From Allodiplogaster sudhausi (lineage: Eukaryota; Nematoda; Chromadorea; Rhabditida; Diplogasteridae): a DNA stretch of 64,000 nucleotides. Location: assembly GCA_945643635.1 (NCBI GenBank), contig CALZFC010000147.1, forward strand, positions 112,501-176,500, written 5' to 3'. The translations under genes were made by a program, and so were the position numbers. Numbering within the stretch: position 1 is the stretch's first letter; each line of letters starts with the position of its first letter. This document shows, piece by piece, positions 49,080 to 59,854 of the stretch. A model generated the notes under the pieces. The model worked only from the letters and a program-made list of their open reading frames with translations. It was not told the origin of the DNA and ran no database searches.

Positions 49080-49555
49080 ATGGTAAAGGTAATCAAAATG
49101 CATTTATAAAGCTCACGAGAGCTTGGAGTAAAGAATTGTCCGTAAAATCGATAGTAGAACTTCACATATATCAGAAAAATATAATAATGAAATCACGCGT
49201 ACAAAATCAACGGCGACGACTACAAAGTAGCACGGGAGAATGAAAAGACTGTAGGGGCGGCTGAGTGGGAATTCAGAATAGGTCACTGGGATCACTTGCC
49301 AGAGAAAAGAGGAGAAGAAGTGGAAGGTAGAATCATTCAAGTACAACTGAATAGCCAATGGGCCATTGCCTTACCAACCGAGTATAAAACGTTCTCAGAC
49401 GGCTTAACGCCTGTTACTGATTCAAACGAATTCAATAGCGGATGGAGGCACCTAATACATGATGAAATAGGGTCTAAGGCACTTGCGAAGCAATTGAGGA
49501 CCAGCCGAGAGAGCTTCTGAACGGTTGTCCCAGTTACTTTTGACTGTACGATCAT
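49080..49555 (-). CDS. Possible small membrane protein between USP47 and APN-1
   Basis: ATG at 49,555 opens a frame starting MIVQSKVTGTTVQKLSRLVL. It runs to about 49,343, then a GTACTT...GCAAG intron joins in phase to IPVTYSEFPLSRPYSLFILP and CYFVVVAVDF, a hydrophobic segment, ending at a GTACGC donor near 49,200. A following exon candidate (HEIFVYGKLKWYEKEPVDWF) would overlap the APN-1 start region in another frame. The arrangement of a hydrophobic helix, Pro-containing loop and second helix faintly recalls PIG-P, but I would not assign it. The opposite strand is also open in part. Confidence 0.35.
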
Positions 49556-49862
49556 TTCCCAATAGGGAGAGGGATGAGTTTTGGAGGGGCGAGTTATGGG
49601 CACGAAGAGCTCTTTCAAGAAAAACGCCGGCTAAAAAACTTTAAAAAATAGAATATGATAGACTGGTCATGATATGCTTGCCCCTAAGACAATCCACAAA
49701 TGAGGAGACTGCTAAGCATTTTCATAACAACAGCTTCTTTTTACTTTGCCTGTAAAAATTAGAAGGATCAAACAACAGACCATTCCTGAGAACTATCAGA
49801 AAGAGAAGTTTGGGATGAGAGAGAGTGGAAAAAAGGGGAAAAAGATGAAGAAAGAAAGCACT

Positions 49863-52220
49863 CTAGGTCTCAGAGATACTGCTCATCTGAATGCGAAGAG
49901 GCCGTTCCTTCCTCCGTACAGTGGCAGTGTGTCCTTGTTCCTAAGAGAAAACAACCTATTCGTAACAAGTACCTCGCAATTCTAGAAGAAAAGTAATTCG
50001 TACCTTGGAAGACAGAATAAATTAAGCAAACCTTAATCCGGATAGCCTTCTTATCTTCCTCTGTCAGGGACTTTGAAGCTTCATCCATATCTCTGAAGGA
50101 TTGGAACATTTAATAGCTTCAGTTAACTCACGAATTGCCATAGCCCGGTCAGAGGTGCAAAGTGACCGGCTCAAGTTTCCACGGCCGGCGCAGGTCCAGG
50201 AATATCCCCAAATGCTAATCAATTAATTGCTGACTATTGCTTCAACACTCTGGCATTTTCCCGCCAAAATTTACAATTTGACGTTATGGCGCGCGGATGG
50301 GTCTGTGAAACTATACTATACCTTTTAAACCTTTTTTTATATTTGAAATATAATTTTTTTTAAATAGAAATCAGGAGATTTAAATGTAGTGTGAGCCCCT
50401 TTAGAATATATCATATGAAATATGTTCTACAATGAATAAAAAATTATGCGAAGTTTGACCAATATATTTTGAATGTAAGGGATCTTTATGGGCCCGTCTA
50501 CACTTCGGAAAAATAGGTCGGGTCGGTCCACTGCCTCCTCCCTCCTTAGGCTAAAAACAGAAAAGAGGGAGACAAAACTCAGAATGAACCTGTAGTAGAG
50601 AACACGATGGCCAATCCGATTGAAGAAGCAATCACTGGAGAGCAGCGTGTAGGAGTTGATCATCTTCTTCCAGAGTGGCATTTCCAGAAGCTCGATCCGA
50701 CTCTTGATGAATGGCCACTTTTCCCAATCTGAGATCGTGAACTGAAATGAGCAAGTTGAAAGAAGGTGAAGAACAGAAGAATGGAAAGTGAAGAACAGAA
50801 GAATGGAAAGTGAAGAACAGAAGAATGGAAAGTGAAGAACAGAAGAATGGAAAGTGAAGAACAGAAGAATGGAAAGTGAAGAACAGAAGAATGGAAAGTG
50901 AAGAACAGAAGAATGGAAAGTGAAGAACAGAAGAATGGAAAGTGAAGAACAGAAGAATGGAAAGTGAAGAACAGAAGAATGGAAAGTGAAGAACAGAAGA
51001 ATGGAAAGTGAAGAACAGAAGAATGGAAAGTGAAGAACAGAAGAATATAAAGTGAAGAACAGAAGAATGGAAAGTGAAGAACAGAAGAATGGAAAGTGAA
51101 GAACAGAAGAATGGAAAGTGAAGAACAGAAGAATGGAAAGTGAAGAACAGAAGAATGGAAAGTGAAGAACAGAAGAATGGAAAGTGAAGAACAGAAGAAT
51201 AGAAAGTGAAGAACAGAAGAATGGAAAGTGAAGAACAGAAGAATGGAAAGTGAAGAACAGAAGAATGGAAAGTGAAGAACAGAAGAATGGAAAGTGAAGA
51301 ACAGAAGAATGGAAAGTGAAGAACAGAAGAATGGAAAGTGAAGAACAGAAGAATGGAAAGTGAAGAACAGAAGAATGGAAAGTGAAGAACAGAAGAATGG
51401 AAAGTGAAGAACAGAAGAATGGAAAGTGAAGAACAGAAGAATGGAAAGTGAAGAACAGAAGAATGGAAAGTGAAGAACAGAAGAATGGAAAGTGAAGAAC
51501 AGAAGAATGGAAAGTGAAGAACAGAAGAATGGAAAGTGAAGAACAGAAGAATGGAAAGTGAAGAACAGAAGAATAGGAAGTGAAGAACAGAAGAATGGAA
51601 AGTGAAGAACAGAAGAATGGAAAGTGAAGAACAGAAGAATGGAAAGTGAAGAACAGAAGAATGGAAAGTGAAGAACAGAAGAAGAAAGGGAAATGGACCT
51701 CAGCCAGCTGCAGTCGCTCAAGAGGAATCTTCGACTGGGCGGAGAGAGCCTCCAGGAAAGCGTTATACTGACTTTCCTTCTCTACCGACGAATCCACCAG
51801 CACAAAGTCAATTTTATCCAGCTGAAAGGATTGATTTTGCTCCGCTGCGAATGAATTTGAAACAAAGTAATTGAAACATGCTAATTGGCCTTTCTTTCCC
51901 ATTTCTTTTCCCACAAACCACTCGTTCACCTCAACAGTGCTCGGACGGAATCTTCTGACAAGAATGGCGACATGGTGGACTTCATTCGACGGAGGAAGGC
52001 GGTCTTCTGGAAAGGGAGGGCCATGGAAAGTAACAGAAGCAGATAACTAGGGAAGAAAGAGAGAGGAAGAGATACAGAGAAGGGATGTAGAGAATGGTAT
52101 AGACAGAAAGAGAAGAAATGGAGAGAGAGGGTGAGCGAGAGAGAGGGAATGAGAGAGAAGAGAAGGGGAGAGAGGGAGAGATAGCGAAAGGGGATTAAGA
52201 GGGTTGCACAAGGAATAGGG

Positions 52221-52262
<42 letters not shown>

Positions 52263-53826
52263 AAGATGGAGAGAAGGAAGAAACCGGGAATGATGTGCAT
52301 GTAGAGCGGTTCGCTCCAGTTGGATGCTCGCTCCTTCTCCAGACTCGTCTTTCCCCAGAATTCCACTCGCTTGCTTCTCACACAACGGAAGTGAATTCTG
52401 CAGTCAGCAGATATAGAAGAGAATCGGCGAAGTCAGAAGAAGGAGAAAAGGGGGAGAAAAGAAGACGAACTGTGCATCTTGCAGTCTGGTCTGATACTTA
52501 TCGTAATAGACACGAGCGCAGCGGGATCGCAATTCAGACAGAAGAGTCTGTCTGGACACCGGCAATTCGAAGAGGGTCTTCCACTTTGAAGTCTGGCAAA
52601 GATTAAATAGTGTAAAATTAAACCGTTTTCATGTTGCTTCACACAATAGCACACAGCTCAATAATAAACCGTCGCAATTGAAAGAGAGAAAACAATGTTT
52701 ATGACTAACATCCATTTCAGTGGAATCAATCTCGATGATCTTAATCATCTTCTCATCCTCACGAAGCGCTGGCCTGGGCTGGACAACAATCTGAATTGAA
52801 CTATGATAAGAGAATGGAAGAAAGGCAAGAATAGAGGACCTTCTTGACAGTGCCAAAGGCTGCTTTAAGGTCCTCGCTATCCTTGGCTTGGGATTCGTAA
52901 GGAGTCTTCTCCTCATCGTCATAGTAGACGAGGAATGAGAATATGATGGGGTCCACGTTGAGTTGCCTCGCCAGCCACTCTCGCAGCTCCCGCACCAAAC
53001 TGCGGCCGTCCACATTCAGAGTCATCACTCCAAACAGCACATTCCACTTTACAGCACCCCTTGAATGACAAACCGTTCTTGTCCTGGTCAAGGATGCCCA
53101 CATCGAAGAAGGAAGAGGAGCGGAGAGTGGAAGGGGGAGGGGGAGGGGGAGGGGAGAGAGCACTGGCTACGGCTACCAACGTAGTCTGCGAGGCAGCGTC
53201 CGACTCCACCGTCTCTGAACAGTCCGCGCCTGGCTGAAATGCACTCCTTAGAAGACAGTTTAATCAAGGCAATCTACAGTTTTCTCACTCTTCTTTTCCA
53301 ATTCACGCGCCGCATAGTCAAAGTAATCTTGCGCAGTCGAATGTCAATTAAACTTCACTCTCTTGCCCAAACCTCAAATTGGCACTCCCCAAAGCAAATG
53401 AATTGGGACAAACTGACCAGGACAGGAAAAAATATCTAAATAATGTTTCCCTGTGGCTATCACAACAAGATTTTTCGAAATATATAAGCGTAAAATGTGA
53501 AGCGCTTACGAACCATTCTGCTATCTTCCATCATTGTTCCAGGGTCGCAGTGATCAGTGGCCTGAGGAGAAAGAAAAGAAAGATAATGTAAATTTTTTTC
53601 CGATGCTTCTGATGAAGGATATGAAGGATAAGAGAAGAAATTTCTAGTAAGAGAGATTGGTAATACGAACCGCGATATGGAAAATATTGACTAACATTCC
53701 AGCCGAAGACGTTTGATTCATAAGTGGGATGCTTCTTCCCCCGCATCACTTCATCGTCATCTCCCTCCGACACTACCGGCGACATCTAAAATGAAAATGA
53801 GAACAGAAATAGAACACGAGAAAGAG

Positions 53827-53868
<42 letters not shown>

Positions 53869-56101
53869 ATTAACCTGAGGAGTGTTGTTGCACATGCTGC
53901 CTGAGCTGACTTCAATGCCATCGTCAGAGTGCGTGGAGTGTACATCAATGTCTGAGGAGTTGACAGGCTGGCCGGGTGAGCTGCTTCCCAAAGCTGCTTC
54001 ATTCTCACAAGGAATCTTCTCCTCCCCTGTGCTGGTGGAAGTTTCTGGCAACGGACTCTGGCACATCGACATGAACATCGACAATTCTTCTGCAAGAGAG
54101 AACTGACTTTACATCTCAGCTCTTTCCAACAATCTTCTAACCCTTTGCTGGCAGCTTCACCTTCAGCGTGATTCCATACTTGTTGCGATTCAAGATAAGG
54201 GCCATTCGAGAGTCTTGCAATGGACACCTCCTGCAGATGGTTCAGATAGAAAATGGAGAGAAAGCGAGAGAGAGAGAGAGCGAGAGAGAGAGAGAGAGCA
54301 GACCTGTCGTTGTCAACGATCTCTCCGGAGGACCCTCCGTCCACATAGATCACAGGCGGGGCAGTAAACTGCAATCACAGACCTCTCTCAACTCCAAATC
54401 TTTTGTATACGGGTATCCACAAAAAAAAAGAAATTCTCTGACCGAGCCCAGAAGACGATCATCAAATTGAACATCGACATCAATCACTTCGAATCTGAAG
54501 ATTCAGAATAACACATTCAATCCGAGAATAACAAATCACATGTTAAAGAGGATAAAAAGAAACAGCCAGCCGGCTAACTTGTCGCCAAATCGATTCTCGA
54601 GGAGAAGGCGGTAGTGCTCGAAATCCTTCTTCTTCTGAGACAAATACGACCCGATCCATTTCTTCACGTCCACCGACTTCAATTGTAATTCATCAGTGTC
54701 ATATTAGTCATGATGCAGCAAAATACTCATCGGCAGAAACACAAACTGAGGATTTGCCAAGAATTGGCATGAAGAAAGACGGCCGAATCCTCTCGTTTTC
54801 CACGTCAATTACTTTAATCTGAATTAAAGAAATCAATGAGAACACGAGAATGCATGAAGACGGATAATTACTGGAGACTATGAAGAAGTGAAGACAGAGG
54901 AACCTCAAGAGTTTGTGTGTTGCCAATCTCAATGGTCGAGTAAATGGGCATTTGTGCTGGCTTCACATCAAAAAGGTAGTGGATTTCCATGAAGCGAAGG
55001 TGGTCATGGGGCTGGGTCGACTCCAGCGTCTTCTGAAATAAGGAATAATGGTCTCGTGTAGAAATCTTAATGAAGTGGGAGAATGCACAAAGGAATTTGT
55101 AATAAACCTTGCCACGATCAGCCTTCGATTGGTAGGATTCGGTGATGACGCCATTGTTTTTGCACTTAAGGAGTCGAGTGTTGTTCTTCGACGGTGGATT
55201 CGGCAGATTCAACTTAGCGTACACCTCAAAAATCTCCATTCTTCTTTATCTTAATAATGAAAATGAAGAAAAAATGAGTAGGAATAAAGTTAGAAACCTC
55301 TTTGAAATGCTTGTACGCCTCCTCGTAAACCTTCTCCAATTCGGTTGTCCTCGGAAGGCTGACTTCATAGACGGCATTCACCTTCTCCAGCACAACATCA
55401 GGAAGGTCGGCGCCATTCAGACGAATGGACAACTGGAAGAGGAAAGCAGAGCCATTGACATCCAAGCAAGAGATCACTCACCTTGTAGAGACTTTCATCG
55501 TACTTCTTCTTCTGCTCTTTCTCCAGTTCCATCTGCTTCCATCTGTCTCGCAACCCTGTTATGTGCTTGGGAAGGGCAGCAGTCCTGATGAAGCTGCTAT
55601 TCTTTTCCTTGTTCACCTGCGAGAAAGAAGCCGTTTCTGCTTTCTCTAGTATTGTCTTCTAACCTGACGATACATGAGCATGTATGCATTGGTGTTGCTG
55701 TGAGACCAGCCGCCCCCCGACCCACCGAAACTCCTTTCAATCTCCTCCGGCGTTGCAATCTCCACGCGAGTGTCGTTGAAGCAGTACCACTTTCCCTGCT
55801 CCATGTTCCTGAGAAACCATTCGCTTAGTTTGCTGCTCATTTATTCTCCTTGCACAACATTATCATCGGGCAAAGGAAAAAAAAGACAACAACTTTATGT
55901 ATGCGTAGTAATGGCCTCCGGCAGCGTTTCCTTGATGAACCATGACAGAGAAGAGCTCGTACACGAAAGGGCCCTTCTGGAGCAGAGAAGAGGCCTCCCC
56001 CTCGTCCAGACTGCAACCCACGCGCACCTTCTTTTCTGCAAGGAAAGAAGAGAGAAGTGAGAGGGGAGGAAAGACTCACTGGTCGGCTCTCCGTCTTCCA
56101 T

Positions 56102-56140
<39 letters not shown>

Positions 56141-58155
56141 CGAGAGAGAGAGAGAGAGAAGAGAGAGAAAGAAATGAGAGAAGTGAGAGGGGAGGAAAGA
56201 CTAACTGGTCGGCTCTCCGTCTTCCATGTCAACTGTCGTTTCCTTGTCACTGTCCAAGCCGACTCCTTCATCAGGTCTACAAGAGAACCAAGTTTGAACT
56301 AATCAAATATCAACTCTATGATGGATGAAGAGAGGGAAAGAAAGAGTTCAAACATCTTATCGTCGTCATTCTTCTCAGTTTCCATTTGAGCACTCTTCTC
56401 TTCTTCGCCTTTCTTCTCAATAAATCCATTCAGATCCAGAAGATCGGGGAACGACATCCTTCAAATTATCTTTAATCAAAGACACAAGTAAAGCCTGCCA
56501 ATAAACTGACCTGTCATTCAGCTTAATTCGATTGAATGTCGTATAATCAAAGTCAAATCGCTTCAGCTGGATGGTTAGCAAATACGGAAACTGTGTAATG
56601 CGGAGACCCTTCAAGGCATCAATTTAATAATCTGAAATAGGAGGACAGAAGATAAATAAAAGAAGTGCCTTGTGCGCATTTTGCTTGCTGTTGCAGTTGT
56701 CGCAGTGGTATTGATTGGTTCCATCTAGAAGTTCAGGAGCAACGAAAGCAGCCAAGGCCTCTTCCTAAAACCAGTTGCCTGCACTATCTTCATGTCATTA
56801 TCAACAATGCTTCAGCAATTATAAGCTAATTAAAAAAAAAACCACTGCAAAGTTAAGGGAGCAAACAATGAAGAAATGCAATGTAGCAAAGTGTAAAACA
56901 ATGAGATAATGCCGTAAGAACCCTCCCCCCCTCTCTCTCTTCCACTAATCCTGAGGTAGTTATCTCAAGAACCTACCACTGCGAACTAATACATCTTCGA
57001 ACCAGAGCCTCTCCCACAACCTTTCTCTCCGTCTCTTGCTTCATTCTCAATATTTTGCCTACTCCAGCATCTCGTTAAAATAAGTTAAAATAACGTCATC
57101 TTGGTTCCCCTTCGTCATTTTACATCATTCTTGACTTCTCTCGTGATGCGTTGAAAAAAAAATTGGAGATGTTAGGAACTGACAACACTATTAAATGCCT
57201 GGGTGGCGCCAAAAGGTTTGACGGCAAGGGGGAGATCCAGGAAGAAGTCAATCTTCTTGCTCTCGCGACCACAAGAAAGACACTTCACGAAGTCCTCCAT
57301 GGTTCCTCTGCAAATGGCAATTGCATCTTTCTCTTTCCGTCATAAATGAAGAATGACAAGAATGACCTGTAGTGCTGCTCAATTAGTTTCTCATGCTCGG
57401 TCCCTTTCCATTTCCTCTCGAGTGCATCGAACATAAGACGACAGAGCTCCTGCACGTCGTGTTGGTCATACGCTGAAAAGAAAGTAAGCTCAATATAACA
57501 ACAATTACAGCGTATGCTACTTAAAAGTAAGAATGAGAAGAAACCTTCATTGCTGCTCCAGCCGAAGCTGGTGGTGAGATCCTTGGTCTCGAGAGAAGAA
57601 TTGTCGCTGGTCTGCAGAAGAAGAAAGAGTTTCTGCAGCTGGCACGGGATGCTGTTCTCTTCGTTGCCCATCTTCCTGTTCTCCCATCTGAATGTTAGCT
57701 TCATCATCTCTATACAATGACAAAAGGACTCTAATCCTTACACGTAGACAGCATTGCGGAATTCTGGAGTCATGTAGAGAGTCTGCAGCAGCGAATTCAG
57801 ATAGCACGTCATTGCCTATTCAACAGAAACTAGTTAATAAATAGAATGAAATGGAGGAAGGAACCTGGTTGACGAGCCCAACATAGCGATGGCCATTCTC
57901 ATCCTTCGGAGTCAAAGTATCCTCAGGAGCTGACAAGGGAAGAATATCTGAATAACTGACCATGTATATTAGAAAGAATGAAAGAAATGACGAGCCTTGT
58001 GAAGTGGAAGGCTTCCCGCTCGCCGTGAGGGCCATTCCAGAATCCCCTCCAAGCAGTCCTTCTGAACGCTTCGAAGGCCCGAACATTACTCCGTTCGATT
58101 CATTTGCCTCCTCTGACACCAATGCAAGCTTTAAAGCGATTCCCCCCCCCCGCAT
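49863..58155 (-). CDS. USP47: USP47-type ubiquitin-specific protease
   Basis: USP47 removes ubiquitin from targets such as DNA polymerase beta in mammals. The Cys box is [23 protein letters not shown] (57.75-57.9 kb) with the catalytic Cys. Then come SFGWSSNE and [20 protein letters not shown], a [19 protein letters not shown] with [15 protein letters not shown] zinc-finger pair, and [19 protein letters not shown]. The His box is [11 protein letters not shown] (near 55,900) and the third box [19 protein letters not shown] long C-terminal region with ubiquitin-like folds follows, ending [17 protein letters not shown], collinear with the human C-terminus. ATG 58,155 gives [20 protein letters not shown]; compared with human USP47 the N-terminus is shorter, so upstream exons may be missing. 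The catalytic set appears complete. Confidence 0.87.
50764..51690. repeat. 22-bp minisatellite filling a USP47 intron
   Basis: The unit GAACAGAAGAATGGAAAGTG plus AA (22 bp) is repeated about 42 times with very few changes (variants at about 51,043, 51,198 and 51,573). The host intron is 50742-51698 (957 nt, divisible by 3), flanked on the coding strand by GAG|GTCCAT and TTTCAG|TTCACG. Confidence 0.95.
56052..56231. repeat. Duplicated exon end with 5' splice site in USP47
   Basis: A 54-bp sequence at 56052-56105 recurs at 56178-56231 with one difference. The copies are separated by GA microsatellite. On the coding strand each copy reads GACATGGAAGACGGAGAGCC followed by GACCA and a donor (GTGAGT in one, GTTAGT in the other). 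Confidence 0.9.
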
Positions 58156-59854
58156 CTTTCCAAAGCATAATGGGTTCCAAAAGCTTCTTGCTGACAAGTC
58201 ACTCTCCAAAAGATTGGCATTAATAAAGTAACAAAGTGAGTGTTGAAAGAAAAAGAAACTACACTGGTTTCCGAATTAACACAAAACATTTTCGTTTGAG
58301 TTCCCTGCTGGGTATAACTATTAATATAAGCAAGCGCTACGGGTACTATTCGTTTACTCCTGCTCCAGAAATTTTCGAGGGAATTTTTTTCCTGTAGTCG
58401 CCTCAGGGGGTTCTTTGGTACGAGGAAGACGAATGTAGCGTTTATTTTTAACCATGAAATCGATTTCAAAAGCTGTGTAAGATATTAGGTAACAAACCTA
58501 TACACATGCTACTTATTAATTATTGTTGTTACCTAACCTAACTTTTGAAAACTTCACGATAAAAAAATAAACGCGATATTCGTGATCCTCATACCAAAGA
58601 ACCCCTGGGGTGACTATACGGAAAAAAATTTTCCTCGAAAATTTCTAGGGCAGGAGTAACCGAATAGTATCGCGCTACGGTTCTTTTGAGTAATACCAAC
58701 CTTTAGGTTTCCACGGTACTAGGGACATAATCGTCCACTAAGAAAGGAAGGCAGATGAGAAATGAAATCGTTGGTTCTAAATGTTCTGGACACCTGAAAG
58801 AAATGGAAAATAAGTGTTGCAAGCGGTGGTCTGATGAAGGGAGGATGGAGGAAGGGCCCATTCAGATGAGTTCATAATTGCGAGGAGCAGAAGGGGAAGC
58901 ACGGGATTACATGAAGAGAAAGCGCATGCAAGCATCTTGAAGAAGGAAGAAAGAGCATTGAACGCGCGTCAGCCTCCTCCCCCCTTCCTTAGTCCCAATA
59001 AGCCCACTGCGCCAAGGACTCGGCCCACATCATACTTCTTTCAAAAATAAGTGACACATAGAAGAATACATAAAATATTTAAATATTTAAATAGGAGCAA
59101 ATTTTAAGTTCAACTTTGTCTCCAAAACATGGGAAGAGCAATTATTCCTTAAAAATCATCTTATTGTTAGTGAACGCGATGTATTTCAGGAAAAGAAAAC
59201 CAGTAAACCAGTAAAAGGATGGGCATGCAATGTAATTACAAAAAACATGTTCCGGTGTAACTGCCATATCACGATTATCCATCCGCCGATTATATTTAGT
59301 TGTGCACATACCGTATCCCTCGTCTTTCTATTTTATGGCTTCATAGCTGTGCACCACAATTCAAAATGTTTTAACAGTTTTTGCATGCAGTACTTTATTT
59401 TTTCCAAAGTTGTCACATCTGCCTCCATTCTGAGACACTATGTTATGTGATCCACCGTCATCTTATTCTATCCACCAGCTTTCTCTTAATCTCACCACTA
59501 TACTTTTTTCTATTGCTCTTTCTGTTACTCTTGCAACTGTAGATTGTTGCATCCGCGTTAAAAATATAAAAAATATATATCATAAAGAAAGGGAGAGAAG
59601 AAAGAAGTGATAACTCAACAGAAAATCGTGCTGTAGGTTAGATATATAGTGTGAGCTATTGGTACTAGCGTTCTTTAAGAAATCTAAGAAACGTGTACAC
59701 CTAAGCACACTAAATCAAGTTAGAAAAACTTTGAATCTCTTTCGGCTCTGGTATGAAGTTGTCGTGTACTGATGTTTTCGTGCGAATTCCTAGTTTATTT
59801 TTGTAGGCTAAATAGTATAGACGCTGGGACTCGTTTATTAAAGCGAGCGGAAGT
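58156..59854. promoter_or_regulatory. Head-to-head spacer of USP47 and GLG1
   Basis: The two genes diverge across about 1.7 kb, which must carry both promoters. It contains the fold-back element at 58343-58671 and otherwise AT-rich sequence with no exon I can support, although missing 5' exons of USP47 could lie here. Confidence 0.4.
58343..58671. mobile_element. Fold-back MITE with 9-bp target duplications (MULE-like)
   Basis: The element is flanked by the identical 9-mer GCGCTACGG at 58334-58342 and 58672-58680. Arms of about 115 bp are inverted copies of roughly 80% identity; the ends read GTACTATTCGTTTACTCCTG and, inverted, GATACTATTCGGTTACTCCT. Shared inner blocks include AGAAATTTTCGAGG and GGGGTTCTTTGGTA. 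A 9-bp duplication and long terminal inverted repeats are typical of Mutator-like elements. No transposase frame is present in its 329 bp. Confidence 0.8.

Noticed and set aside
49235..49520. Plus-strand frame with GWRHLIHDEIGSKALAKQLR as a gene
   Set aside because: No start context, splice sites or family; the minus strand in the same place fits the flanking same-strand genes somewhat better.
50427..51929. A 500-residue minus-strand frame taken as a separate repeat protein gene
   Set aside because: Its two ends are recognisable USP47 exons and the middle is an intron with good splice sites; kept only as an intron-retention finding.
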